DNA from: Hyphomicrobiales bacterium
Lineage (GTDB): Bacteria; Pseudomonadota; Alphaproteobacteria; Rhizobiales; Beijerinckiaceae
Reading direction: 5' to 3'
DNA length: 64,000 nucleotides
Assembly (NCBI GenBank): GCA_016716745.1
Contig: JADJVD010000004.1
Span: 483,956 to 547,955 of the forward strand
Shown: positions 23,549 to 32,324 of the stretch, in pieces
Layout of the letters: each line of letters starts with the position of its first letter
Position numbering within the stretch: the stretch's first letter is position 1
The notes under the pieces: model-generated
The model's database searches: none
Told to the model about the DNA's origin: nothing
Seen by the model: the letters and a program-made list of their open reading frames with translations, nothing else
Translations under genes and position numbers: made by a program

Positions 23549-23728
23549 AACCGCGGGCGCCGGCCGCGCAACGGCCAGACGCCGCGAATCCGACACAAAG
23601 GGCGACCATCTCTCGAGCTGCGTCCCAGGGTCGCGAATTTCGCTGGTATGCGTCGCGTAGCGTGTTAGAAGGCCCGCGTTTTCGGGCTCCGCGTCGGACG
23701 CGACGACGGACCAAAAAGGCTTGACCAG

Positions 23729-26149
23729 ATGCGGCTGATCGCCAGATTTTTGGGCTTCCTGTTCGCCACCGGCGCGATCGTGTTCGTGTTGGCGGCGTCC
23801 GTCGGCGGCTATTTCATCTGGAAATATTCGCGCGATCTGCCCGATTACACGCAGCTCAAGAACTACGAACCGCCGGTGATGACGCGCGTCCATGCGGCCG
23901 ACGGGTCGCTGCTGGCCGAATACGCGCGCGAGCGCCGCCTGTTCCTGCCGGCGGACGCCATTCCCCCGCTCGTCAAGCAGGCCTTCATCTCGGCCGAGGA
24001 CAAGAATTTCTACCAGCACAACGGCGTCGACCCGGAAGGCGTCGTGCGCGCCGTGAAGGTGCTGGTGGAGGGCAACCGCCGCCCGCAGGGCGCCTCGACC
24101 ATCACCCAGCAGGTCGCCAAGAACTTCCTGCTCGGCAACGAGCGGTCGTTCGAGCGCAAGATCCGCGAGGCGTTGCTCTCGTTCCGCATCGAGTCCGCCT
24201 ATTCGAAAGAGAAGATCCTCGAGCTCTATCTGAACGAGATCTATCTCGGCCTCGGCAATTACGGCGTCGCCGCCGCCGCGCTGAACTATTTCGGCAAGTC
24301 GGTGCACGAGCTGACCATCGCCGAGGTCGCCTATCTCGCCGCGCTGCCGAAGGCGCCGAACAACTACCACCCCTTCCGCTACACCAAGGCGGCGACGGAC
24401 CGGCGCAACTACGTCATCGACCGCATGGTCGAGAACGGCTATGTGAGCCGCGCCGACGGCGACAAGGCCAAGACCGAGCCGCTGGGCGTCAGCCCGCGCT
24501 CGCTGTCTCCCAACGAATTGATGGCCGGCTTCTTCGCGGAGGACGTGCGTCGCGACCTCGCCGACCGCTACGGCGAGAAGAAGCTCTACGAGGGCGGCCT
24601 CTCGGTCCGCGCCACGCTCGATCCGAAGATGCAGCTGTGGGCGCGCAAGGCGCTCGTCGACGGCCTCGTGCGCTACGACGAGGCGCATGGCTATCGCGGC
24701 GCGATGCGCACGATCTCGCTCGCCGGCGACTGGGGCCCGCCGCTGGCCGAGATTCCGGCGCTCGGCGACGTGCAGCCGTGGCGCCTGGCGGTCGTTCTCT
24801 CGGTCGACGATCAGGGCGCGCGCATCGGCCTGCAGCCGGCGCGCGAGAAGTCGGGCGAGGTCGCCGCCGAACGCGTCACCGGCACGATCGCTGCCGACGG
24901 CGCGAAGTGGACGCGCAAGCCGCTGCGCCAGAGCTTCCAGGTCGGCGACGTCGTCTACGCCGAGCCGATCGAGGGCAAGGCGGGCCAGTATCGGCTGCGG
25001 CAGGTGCCCGAGATCTCCGGCGCCATCATGGCGATGGACCCGTTCACGGGCCGCATCCTGGCGATGGTCGGCGGCTTCTCGTTCGACCAGTCCGAGTTCA
25101 ACCGGGCGACGCAGGCCTATCGTCAGCCCGGCTCCTCGTTCAAGCCGTTCGTCTACGCGACCGCGCTCGACAATGGCTACACGCCGTCCTCCGTGGTGAT
25201 GGACGGTCCTGTCGAAATCGATCAGGGCAATGGCGAAATCTGGAAGCCTGAGAACTACGGCGGCTCGACCAACTACGCCCCGCATACGCTGCGCTACGGC
25301 ATCGAGCATTCCAAGAACCTGATGACCGTGCGCCTGGCGCAGGACGTCGGCATGCCGCTGATCGCCGAGTATGCGCGTCGCTTCGGCGTCTACGACGACA
25401 TGCTCCCCGTGCTCGCCATGTCGCTTGGCGCGGGCGAGACGACGCTGCTGCGCATGGTGACCGGCTATTCGATGCTCGCCAATGGCGGGCGGCGCATCAA
25501 GTCGACTCTCGTCGACCGCATTCAGGACCGTTGGGGCAACACGATCTTCCGGCACGACGAGCGCGTCTGCCAGGGCTGCGACGCCGCCAAATGGGAGAAC
25601 CAGAACGAGCCGAGGCTCGTCGACAAGCGCGAGCAGGTGCTCGATCCGATGACGGCCTACCAGATCACCTCGATGATGGAGGGCGTCGTCCAGCGCGGCA
25701 CAGCGACCGTCGTCAAGGAGGTCGGCAAGCACCTGGCCGGCAAGACCGGCACGACCAATGAGTCGAAGGACGTTTGGTTCGTCGGCTTTTCGCCGGACCT
25801 CGCGGTCGGCGTCTACATGGGCTACGACCGTCCGCGCTCGCTCGGCGACTCCGCGACCGCCGGCCAGTACGCCGCGCCGATCTTCCGCGACTTCATGAAG
25901 GTCGCCCTGAAGGACAAGCCGGACACGCCGTTCCGCGTGCCGCCCGGCATCAAGCTGATCTCGGTCGACTCCAAGACGGGCCTGCGCGCCTCCGGCGCCT
26001 CGGCGATGCTGGAGGCCTTCAAGCCAGGCACTGCGCCGCCCGACAGCTACACCGTCATTGGCGATTCCGGGCCGAAGACCGGCGGCGGCGGCGGCGCGTC
26101 GCCCGGCGCCGAACGGCAGATGAGCACCAACACCGGCGGGCTCTACTGA
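23729..26149 (+). CDS. mrcA: Penicillin-binding protein 1A (bifunctional transglycosylase/transpeptidase)
   Basis: An 806-residue class A PBP. Residues about 7-35 are the single membrane anchor. The GT51 glycosyltransferase domain has EDKNFYQHNGVDPEG and the RPQGASTITQQVAKN motif. The transpeptidase domain shows SSFKP (SxxK with the acylated serine), SKN in GIEHSKNLM, and KTG in LAGKTGTTNE. A long OB-like insertion (about 300-420) precedes the transpeptidase core, as in the PBP1A type. The Gly/Ser/Pro-rich end is disordered. It polymerises and cross-links peptidoglycan. It lies 180 bp downstream of the amidase. The start at 23729 is set by the membrane-anchor sequence; no strong ribosome binding site was seen. 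Confidence 0.96.
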   Translation: MRLIARFLGFLFATGAIVFVLAASVGGYFIWKYSRDLPDYTQLKNYEPPVMTRVHAADGSLLAEYARERRLFLPADAIPPLVKQAFISAEDKNFYQHNGVDPEGVVRAVKVLVEGNRRPQGASTITQQVAKNFLLGNERSFERKIREALLSFRIESAYSKEKILELYLNEIYLGLGNYGVAAAALNYFGKSVHELTIAEVAYLAALPKAPNNYHPFRYTKAATDRRNYVIDRMVENGYVSRADGDKAKTEPLGVSPRSLSPNELMAGFFAEDVRRDLADRYGEKKLYEGGLSVRATLDPKMQLWARKALVDGLVRYDEAHGYRGAMRTISLAGDWGPPLAEIPALGDVQPWRLAVVLSVDDQGARIGLQPAREKSGEVAAERVTGTIAADGAKWTRKPLRQSFQVGDVVYAEPIEGKAGQYRLRQVPEISGAIMAMDPFTGRILAMVGGFSFDQSEFNRATQAYRQPGSSFKPFVYATALDNGYTPSSVVMDGPVEIDQGNGEIWKPENYGGSTNYAPHTLRYGIEHSKNLMTVRLAQDVGMPLIAEYARRFGVYDDMLPVLAMSLGAGETTLLRMVTGYSMLANGGRRIKSTLVDRIQDRWGNTIFRHDERVCQGCDAAKWENQNEPRLVDKREQVLDPMTAYQITSMMEGVVQRGTATVVKEVGKHLAGKTGTTNESKDVWFVGFSPDLAVGVYMGYDRPRSLGDSATAGQYAAPIFRDFMKVALKDKPDTPFRVPPGIKLISVDSKTGLRASGASAMLEAFKPGTAPPDSYTVIGDSGPKTGGGGGASPGAERQMSTNTGGLY

Positions 26150-26187
26150 GCGGCGGCGCCCCTCGGCGGGCCGGTTGCGGCGGGCGG

Positions 26188-26216
26188 TTTACAGGCTCGC
26201 CGCCGCTCTCTACATA
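26188..26216 (+). promoter_or_regulatory. Predicted prfB promoter
   Basis: TTTACA (26188-26193), 17 bp, TACATA (26211-26216), about 40 nt before the prfB ATG at 26256. Confidence 0.5.
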
Positions 26217-26255
26217 AGCGGCCTCTTTCCATCTCACTTCGCAGCGGTGATCTGA

Positions 26256-27387
26256 ATGCGCGCCGAAGCCCAGTCGCTTGTCGACGACATCAAGCAGTCG
26301 GTGGGACTGCTGAGGAGGCATCTTTGACGTCGACGTCGCAACGCGCCGTCTGGCGGAACTGAACGCACGCTCCGAAGATCCCTCGCTCTGGAACGACCCC
26401 GACGCCGCGCAGAAGGTGATGCGCGAGAAGAACGCGCTTGAGGACCGGCTCGGCGCCGTCGCCAAGATCGAGCGCGAACTCGACGATGCGGCGACGCTGG
26501 TCGAGCTCGCCGAGGCCGAGGACGACGCGGCGACCGAGGCCGAAGCCATCGGCATGCTGAAGACGGTCAAGGCCGACGCGCGCAAGCGCCAGGTCGAGGC
26601 GCTGTTCTCGGGCGAGGCGGACGGCAACGACACCTATGTCGAGGTCCATTCCGGCGCCGGCGGCACCGAGAGCCAGGACTGGGCGCGCATGCTCATGCGC
26701 ATGTACGCCCGCTGGGCGGAGAAGCGCGGCTTCACGGTCGAGGTGATGGAGGAGACGGCCGGCGAAGAGGCGGGGATCAAGTCCGCCACGCTGATGATCA
26801 AGGGCATGAACGCGCATGGCTGGCTGAAGACCGAATCAGGCGTGCATCGCCTCGTGCGCATCTCGCCGTTCGATTCCAACGCGCGGCGGCACACCAGTTT
26901 CGCCTCGGCATGGGTCTATCCGGTCGTCGACGACCGCATCAACGTCGAGATCAACGAGAGCGACTGCCGCATCGACACCTATCGCGCCTCGGGCGCCGGC
27001 GGCCAGCACGTCAACAAGACGGATTCGGCGATCCGCATCACCCACATCCCGACCGGCATTGTCGTGTCGTGCCAGATGGAGCGGTCGCAGCACAAGAACC
27101 GCGCGACCGCCTGGAACATGCTGCGCGCGCGCCTCTACGAGGCCGAACTGGAAAAGCGCGAGGCCGAGCAGAACAAGCTCAACGCCTCGAAGACGGATGT
27201 CGGCTGGGGCCACCAGATCCGCTCCTACGTCCTGCAGCCCTATCAGCAGGTGAAGGATTTGCGCACCGGCGTCGTCTCGACCGCGCCCGGCGACGTGCTC
27301 GACGGCGATCTCGACGACTTCATGGAGGCCGCGCTCGCCCAGCGCATCCATGGCGGCGGGCCGGACAAGGTCGAGGATACGGACTGA
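26256..27387 (+). CDS. prfB: Peptide chain release factor 2, with programmed +1 frameshift
   Basis: RF2, reading UGA and UAA stop codons. Translation starts at the ATG at 26256. After 23 codons it meets an in-frame TGA at 26325-26327, and a +1 shift at CTT-TGA-C moves it to the frame that runs to 27387, giving 376 residues. The SPF anticodon-like tripeptide is in VRISPFDSNARR, and the peptidyl-hydrolysis loop GGQ is in ASGAGGQHVNKTDSAI. The frame after the shift is continuous and matches the family from LAELNARSEDPSLWNDP onward. Low RF2 slows reading of the TGA and raises shifting, so the gene regulates itself. The gene is annotated across both frames. Confidence 0.96.
26313..26328 (+). promoter_or_regulatory. 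RF2 programmed frameshift site
   Basis: AGGAGG (26313-26318), CAT, CTT slip codon (26322-26324), TGA stop (26325-26327), C. The internal Shine-Dalgarno, spacing and TGAC context match the classical RF2 site. Confidence 0.95.
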
Positions 27388-27397
27388 CGGCGCCCGC

Positions 27398-28816
27398 TCA
27401 GCCGTCGGTCCTGGCGAACAGCGCGCGCCCGGCGCGCAGGAAGCGGGCGGGATCGACGGCGTCGCCGTCGATGCGCACTTCGTAGTGGAGATGCGGGCCG
27501 GTCGAACGGCCCGTCGAGCCGAGCTTGCCGACGACCGCGCCGGCCTCCACCGTCTGCCCCTCCGATACGTTGATCGCCGACATGTGCGCGTAGCGCGTCG
27601 TGATGCCGTTGGCGTGCTCGATCTCGACCATGTTGCCATAGCCGCCGGACCAGCCGGCGGTGACGACCGTGCCGCCCGCCGTGGCGCGGATGGGCGAGCC
27701 GACGTCGCCGCGGAAATCGACGCCGGAATGCATCGCGGCGCGCCCGAGGAAGGGATCGACGCGCGCGCCGAAGCCGGAGGTCTGCTCGGCGTCCGGCGTC
27801 GTCGGCGTACGCAGGGGGACGAAGGGCATCACCCGCTTCAGCCGGTCGACGGCGATGAGGGAGGATTGCAGGCGCGACACCTCGCGCTCGAACAGCGAGC
27901 CGTTGGGATCCACCTTCAGCGGCACGAAGGGGCCGCCGACGCCGCGCGCGGACGCCGGCGCGGCGATCTTGTCGGCGGAGAGACCCGCGTCGGCGAGCGC
28001 GCGACGCAGCTTCTCGGCGGTGGCGCGGGCCTTCGATTCGACGCTCGACAATTCGCGGATCTGGGTGACCTCGAGCTGGTCGAGCGACTGCGCGATGTGG
28101 CCGAGACGCTGCGGGATCGGCAGGTCGCCCGATTGGTCGACGGCGTCGCTCGTGCGGGTGCGCGTGGTCTCGGCGTCGGCCGGCGTCGGCTTGATCGGCG
28201 CGGGCTTGAGCTGTTCGAGGCGAGCGGCGGGCGCCTGCAACGGCGCGAAGCCGGTGACGCCGGCGGGCAGTTGCGGCTGGCCGACATTCTTCAGCAGCGG
28301 GTTCATCGAGGCGCGCACGGGCGCGGCGGCGCGGCCCTTGCCGTCGATCGTCTTCTCGATCGCCGCCTGCCCGTCGGGAACGGCGGCGCGGGGCAGGGCG
28401 ACGGCCTCCCGGCCGAAACCCGCCTGCTGGGCGAGATTGGCGACGACGGAGCCGCGCGCCTCGAGCTGCGCCTGACGCGACAGCAGGTCGTGCACCTTGC
28501 CCTCGAAGGAGTCCTGATCGAGGAGCTGGCGGCTCGTCACCCGGTCGATCTGGACGCGCAGCGCGGCGATGCGGTCCTCGTAGGCGTATTGCATCTCGGC
28601 CTGCCGGGACATCAGGCCGGCCAGCATGTCGTCGCGGAAGACGAGATAGACGGTCGCCGCGACATAGAGGGCGCAAAGCGCCGGAATGACGGCGAAAATC
28701 CCGTAGAGCGCGGCCGGGCGCAGCGCGAAGGTGCGCATCCGCTCGCCGCGGGTCAAAGTCACGAAGAAATGCGTGTCCGGCAAACGGGCCGCGGGAAAGG
28801 ACTGACGCAAGGACAT
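27398..28816 (-). CDS. M23 family metallopeptidase with coiled-coil region
   Basis: A 472-residue envelope protein. A membrane anchor lies at about residues 33-57 (AALYGIFAVIPALCALYVAATVYLVF). Helical segments with coiled-coil character follow (about 65-130 and 240-290), and a C-terminal LytM domain begins near residue 355. The zinc ligands appear intact: HSGVD in AAMHSGVDFRG and the HLH of TGPHLHYEV. It could therefore be a true DD-endopeptidase acting in peptidoglycan growth, rather than an EnvC-like activator. The start at 28816 has a GGAG ribosome binding site; the frame is open further upstream but without family resemblance. It converges on prfB with 10 bp between the stops. Confidence 0.88.
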   Translation of the reverse strand: MSLRQSFPAARLPDTHFFVTLTRGERMRTFALRPAALYGIFAVIPALCALYVAATVYLVFRDDMLAGLMSRQAEMQYAYEDRIAALRVQIDRVTSRQLLDQDSFEGKVHDLLSRQAQLEARGSVVANLAQQAGFGREAVALPRAAVPDGQAAIEKTIDGKGRAAAPVRASMNPLLKNVGQPQLPAGVTGFAPLQAPAARLEQLKPAPIKPTPADAETTRTRTSDAVDQSGDLPIPQRLGHIAQSLDQLEVTQIRELSSVESKARATAEKLRRALADAGLSADKIAAPASARGVGGPFVPLKVDPNGSLFEREVSRLQSSLIAVDRLKRVMPFVPLRTPTTPDAEQTSGFGARVDPFLGRAAMHSGVDFRGDVGSPIRATAGGTVVTAGWSGGYGNMVEIEHANGITTRYAHMSAINVSEGQTVEAGAVVGKLGSTGRSTGPHLHYEVRIDGDAVDPARFLRAGRALFARTDG

Positions 28817-28875
28817 CGAACTCGCTCCGGACGCGACGCGCCGAAAGGGCGAAATTGCCTGCGCGTGATTAGAAG

Positions 28876-28891
28876 ACGTTAGGGTTAACGT
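28876..28891. promoter_or_regulatory. Palindrome upstream of the M23 gene
   Basis: ACGTTA-GGGT-TAACGT, a perfect 6-bp inverted repeat with a 4-bp spacer, 60 bp before the start codon. Possible operator; the binding protein is unknown. Confidence 0.4.
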
Positions 28892-29114
28892 TTCGGAAAA
28901 GGCCAAATCTGCGCCGCGGAGCCGGGGCGCGCGCCAGGGCGGCGCATTGCAGGGGCGGCTGCATCCGCGAATCGGTTCAGGGGCTTGGCGGGGACGTGGG
29001 GGGGCCGGGGCCGCCTCCCGGCGCGGGCGGCCGGCGCTGCGCTCTTCGTCAACTGAGCGGGGCGGGCGATTCAACCGCGCGGGGCGGGCGAGGCGCGGCC
29101 GCCGCAATCTCCGC

Positions 29115-29143
29115 TTGCGCGCCGGCGCGCCTCCGACTATATG
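29115..29143 (+). promoter_or_regulatory. Predicted rpsB-tsf promoter
   Basis: TTGCGC (29115-29120), 17 bp, TATATG (29138-29143). It gives a leader of about 100 nt before rpsB. Confidence 0.6.
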
Positions 29144-29196
29144 CGCGGCGCATCCCACAGGCGGATTTTCGGACCTGACTCAAGGTTCGTTCCGGT

Positions 29197-29214
29197 GGTC
29201 TTGAACCCAAGACC
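29197..29214 (+). promoter_or_regulatory. Hairpin in the rpsB leader
   Basis: GGTCTTG-AACC-CAAGACC, a perfect 7-bp stem with a 4-nt loop, 34 nt before the ATG. It may be part of an S2 autoregulatory leader; this is inference. Confidence 0.45.
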
Positions 29215-29248
29215 GCAGTCCGCCGAGGTTCAACCGGAGAAGACACAA

Positions 29249-30262
29249 ATGGCGTTGCCCGAATTTTCCATGCGTTCGCTGCTCGAGGCCGGGGCTCATT
29301 TCGGCCATCAGTCGCATCGCTGGAACCCGAAGATGGGCCCCTACATTTTCGGCGCCCGCAACAACATCCACATCATCGACCTCGCCCAGACCGTGCCGAT
29401 GCTGCATCGCGCGCTCGAGGCGGTGTCCGACACCGTGGCCCGCGGCGGCCGCGTGCTGTTCGTCGGCACGAAGCGCCAGGCGGCCGACTCCATCGCCGAC
29501 GCCGCGAAGCGTTCGGCCCAGTATTACGTCAACTCCCGCTGGCTCGGCGGCACGCTGACCAACTGGAAGACGATCTCCGGCTCGATCCAGCGCCTGCGCA
29601 AGGTCGAGGAGACGCTCGGCTCGGGCGCGCAGGGTCTGACCAAGAAAGAGCGCCTGATGATGTCTCGCGAGAGCGAGAAGCTCGAGAAGGCGCTCGGCGG
29701 CATCAAGGACATGGGCGGCCTGCCGGACCTGATCGTGGTGATCGACACCAACAAGGAGCAGCTGGCGATCAAGGAGGCCAACCGCCTCGGCATCCCGGTC
29801 GCCGCCGTGGTCGACACCAACTGCAATCCGGACGGCATCACCTATGTCGTGCCGGGCAATGACGACGCCGGCCGCGCCATCCACCTCTATTGCGACCTGT
29901 TCGCCCGCGCCGCCATCGACGGCATCTCGCGCGGTCAGGGCTCGCTCGGCATCGACGTCGGCGCCTCCGAGGAGCCGGTCGCCGAAGAGCTGCCGGCGTC
30001 GCCCGCCGCTCCGTCGGAGACGCCGGCCGAGGCGTTCGAGACGCTCTCCGCTCCGCGCGGCGCGCCGGACGATCTCACCAAGCTGCAGGGCGTCGGCCCG
30101 CAGCTCGTCAAGAAGCTGAACGACGGCGGCATCTATCACTTCTGGCAGCTCGCCGCGATGACGCCGGCCGACGTCGAGAAGATCGACCGCGAGCTCAAGC
30201 TGTCGGGCCGCATCGAGCGCGACGGCTGGATCGCCAAGGCGCGCGAGCTCGCCGCCGCCTGA
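29249..30262 (+). CDS. rpsB: 30S ribosomal protein S2 with C-terminal extension
   Basis: A 337-residue S2 protein. Residues 1-230 are the usual fold: MRSLLEAGAHFGHQSHRWNPKM, then FGARNNIHIIDLAQT, LGGTLTNWKTI and LPDLIVVIDTNKE. About 100 extra residues follow: an acidic Pro/Ala linker, then a small helical domain (LTKLQGVGPQLVKKLNDGGIYHFWQLAAMTPADVEKID) with the look of a helix-hairpin-helix fold. Such extensions occur in Rhizobiales S2. The GGAGA ribosome binding site precedes the ATG at 29249. It forms an operon with tsf. Confidence 0.97.
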   Translation: MALPEFSMRSLLEAGAHFGHQSHRWNPKMGPYIFGARNNIHIIDLAQTVPMLHRALEAVSDTVARGGRVLFVGTKRQAADSIADAAKRSAQYYVNSRWLGGTLTNWKTISGSIQRLRKVEETLGSGAQGLTKKERLMMSRESEKLEKALGGIKDMGGLPDLIVVIDTNKEQLAIKEANRLGIPVAAVVDTNCNPDGITYVVPGNDDAGRAIHLYCDLFARAAIDGISRGQGSLGIDVGASEEPVAEELPASPAAPSETPAEAFETLSAPRGAPDDLTKLQGVGPQLVKKLNDGGIYHFWQLAAMTPADVEKIDRELKLSGRIERDGWIAKARELAAA

Positions 30263-30412
30263 TCGGCGCGCAACGTTCCCGCCGCGGCGCCCGCCGCGGC
30301 CCGACGGAGAGGGCGCCCGAGACGGCGCTCTCTTTCTATCCGCTTCCCCCATTGATCGGCGCAGGACGCCGCCCGGCCGCATTCCGCCGGGGATGACGAG
30401 AGGAAAACTCCA

Positions 30413-31342
30413 ATGGCCAACATCACCGCCGCGATGGTGAAGGAACTGCGCGAGAAGACCGGCGCCGGCATGATGGACTGCAAGAACGCGCTGACCGAAA
30501 CCAACGGCGACATCGAGGCGGCGATCGACTGGCTGCGCGCCAAGGGCCTGTCCAAGGCGGCCAAGAAGTCCGGCCGCGTGGCCGCGGACGGTCTCGTCGG
30601 CGTCGTCGTGCGCGACGGCCACGGCGTCGTCGTCGAGGTGAACTCCGAGACCGACTTCGTCGCCCGCAACGAGGAGTTCCAGGCGCTGGTGCGCTCGATC
30701 GCCGCCGTCGCCTCCGAGAAGGGCGTGACCGACGTCGAGAAGCTGAAGGGCGAGCATTATCCGGGGGCGGCCGGCACGGTGGGCGAGGCCATCGCCAACG
30801 CCATCGCCACCATCGGCGAAAACATGACGCTGCGCCGCGCCGGCGCGGTCTCCGTGCCGCATGGCGTCGTCGGCCAGTATGTGCACGGCTCGATCGGCGA
30901 GGGCCTCGGCAAGATCGGCGTCGTCGTGGCGCTCGAGTCGAAGGGCAATGCCGACGTGCTGGCGCCGCTCGCCCGCCAGATCGCCATGCACATCGCCGCC
31001 GCCTCGCCGCTGGCGCTCGACGCCGCCGCGCTCGACCCGGCGGTGGTGGAGCGCGAGAAGAACGTGCTGCGCGAGAAGAACGCCGGCAAGCCCGCCAACG
31101 TGCTCGAGAAGATCGTCGAGTCGGGCCTGAAGACCTACTTCAAGGAAGTGACGCTGGTCGATCAGGTGTCGATCCACGCCGACCACGCCAACAAGTCGAT
31201 CGGCCAGGTCGTCAAGGAGGCCGAGGGCAAGGCCGGCGCGCCGGTGGCGCTGAAGGGCTTCGTCCGCTTCGCGCTCGGCGAGGGCGTGGAGAAGGCCGAG
31301 GCCGACTTCGCCGCCGAAGTCGCCAGCATGACCAAGGGCTGA
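30413..31342 (+). CDS. tsf: Translation elongation factor Ts
   Basis: A 309-residue nucleotide exchange factor for EF-Tu. The N-terminal signature ITAAMVKELREKTGAGMMDCKNAL is the family hallmark, and NSETDFVARNEEFQ follows in the core. The protein has both halves of the dimerisation domain, and its length matches the full-sized bacterial form. AGAGGA before the ATG at 30413 is the ribosome binding site. It is 150 bp downstream of rpsB and is followed by an intrinsic terminator, closing the operon. Confidence 0.98.
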   Translation: MANITAAMVKELREKTGAGMMDCKNALTETNGDIEAAIDWLRAKGLSKAAKKSGRVAADGLVGVVVRDGHGVVVEVNSETDFVARNEEFQALVRSIAAVASEKGVTDVEKLKGEHYPGAAGTVGEAIANAIATIGENMTLRRAGAVSVPHGVVGQYVHGSIGEGLGKIGVVVALESKGNADVLAPLARQIAMHIAAASPLALDAAALDPAVVEREKNVLREKNAGKPANVLEKIVESGLKTYFKEVTLVDQVSIHADHANKSIGQVVKEAEGKAGAPVALKGFVRFALGEGVEKAEADFAAEVASMTKG

Positions 31343-31373
31343 TCGGCACCGCCGACCGTCGTAAGGATGTCGA

Positions 31374-31401
31374 GGGCCGTCCCGCCGGGGCGGCCCTTTT
31401 T
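31374..31401 (+). terminator. Intrinsic terminator of rpsB-tsf
   Basis: GGGCCG (31374-31379) pairs with CGGCCC (31391-31396) around a GC-rich loop, followed by five T. Confidence 0.85.
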
Positions 31402-31454
31402 CGTGCGCGGCGAGGCGCCGTGGTAATCTCGCGCAACGATTCACGGAGCCACGC

Positions 31455-32249
31455 ATGACGTTCAACTGGAGACACGCGCTGTTCGGCCTTGCGGCGCTCG
31501 CCGCCTCCGCCGGCGCCGCCGAGGCCGCCTCCTGCGGCAACAACGCCGCCGGCTTCGAGGCCTGGAAAGCCTCGTTCGCGCAGGAGGCGCGGGCGAACGG
31601 AATCGGCGCGCGGGCGCTCGACGCTCTGGCGGGCGCGAAATATGCGACCGCGACGATCCGCGCCGACCGGGGCCAGCACGGCTTCAAGCTCTCCTTCGAG
31701 CAGTTCATGGCCAAGCGCGGCGGGGCGGGGATCATCGCCAGAGGGCGCGTCCTCAAGCGGCAGCACGCGGCGCTGTTCGACGACATCGAGAAACGTTACG
31801 GCGTGCCGGCCGGACCGCTGCTGGCGATCTGGGGCATGGAGACGGGCTTCGGCGCGGTCCATGGCAACCAGAACATGCTCTCCTCGGTGGCGACGCTCGC
31901 CTACGACTGCCGCCGTTCCGACTTCTTCACCGAGCATCTCTATGCGGCGCTGAAACTGGTCGACCGTGGCACGTTCTCGGCGTCGACGCGCGGCTCGATG
32001 CATGGCGAGGTCGGGCAGACGCAGTTCATGCCCAAGGCCGTGCTGCAATATGGCGTCGGCAGTCTCGAATCCTCGTCCGGCGCGTTGATGTCGACCGCCA
32101 ACTTCCTGAAAGGCCACGGCTGGAGCCGGGGCGGCGGCTACGGGCCGGGGCAGGCCAATTATGGGGCGATCCAGGGCTGGAATGCGGCCAGCGTCTACCA
32201 GCGCGCCATCGCCCATATCGGGCAGGCCATCGACGGCGCGGGGGATTGA
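31455..32249 (+). CDS. Lytic murein transglycosylase (MltB-like, SLT_2)
   Basis: A 264-residue secreted protein with a signal peptide at residues 1-24 (cleavage near EAA-S). The core contains FAQEARANGIGARALDAL, then the catalytic region LLAIWGMETGFGAVHGNQNMLSSVATLAYD, where Glu in GMETGFG is the expected general acid, and MHGEVGQTQFMPKAVLQYGVG. The family cleaves glycan strands with formation of 1,6-anhydromuramic acid. It lacks the peptidoglycan-binding tail seen in longer members. It sits alone between the rpsB-tsf terminator and pyrH, an unusual place because tsf and pyrH are normally adjacent. Confidence 0.9.
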   Translation: MTFNWRHALFGLAALAASAGAAEAASCGNNAAGFEAWKASFAQEARANGIGARALDALAGAKYATATIRADRGQHGFKLSFEQFMAKRGGAGIIARGRVLKRQHAALFDDIEKRYGVPAGPLLAIWGMETGFGAVHGNQNMLSSVATLAYDCRRSDFFTEHLYAALKLVDRGTFSASTRGSMHGEVGQTQFMPKAVLQYGVGSLESSSGALMSTANFLKGHGWSRGGGYGPGQANYGAIQGWNAASVYQRAIAHIGQAIDGAGD

Positions 32250-32262
32250 ACGACGCCCGCGC

Positions 32263-32291
32263 TTCTGGCGGGGGCGGGCGGCCACTAAGAT
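32263..32291 (+). promoter_or_regulatory. Predicted pyrH promoter
   Basis: TTCTGG (32263-32268), 17 bp, TAAGAT (32286-32291), about 33 nt before the ATG. Confidence 0.5.
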
Positions 32292-32324
32292 CGCGCGCGA
32301 ATCGCCGTCACTGAAGAGGCTGTC

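Larger units (their letters stand above)
28817..29248. other. Intergenic region between divergent M23 peptidase and rpsB
   Basis: 432 bp containing the palindrome at 28876-28891, the rpsB promoter at 29115-29143 and the rpsB leader with a hairpin at 29197-29214. The part from 28900 to 29100 is very GC-rich with no gene that I can support. Confidence 0.5.

Noticed and set aside
26416..27387. prfB as a shorter gene starting at the internal ATG at 26416
   Set aside because: The upstream frame plus the classical TGA frameshift site gives the full RF2 N-terminus.
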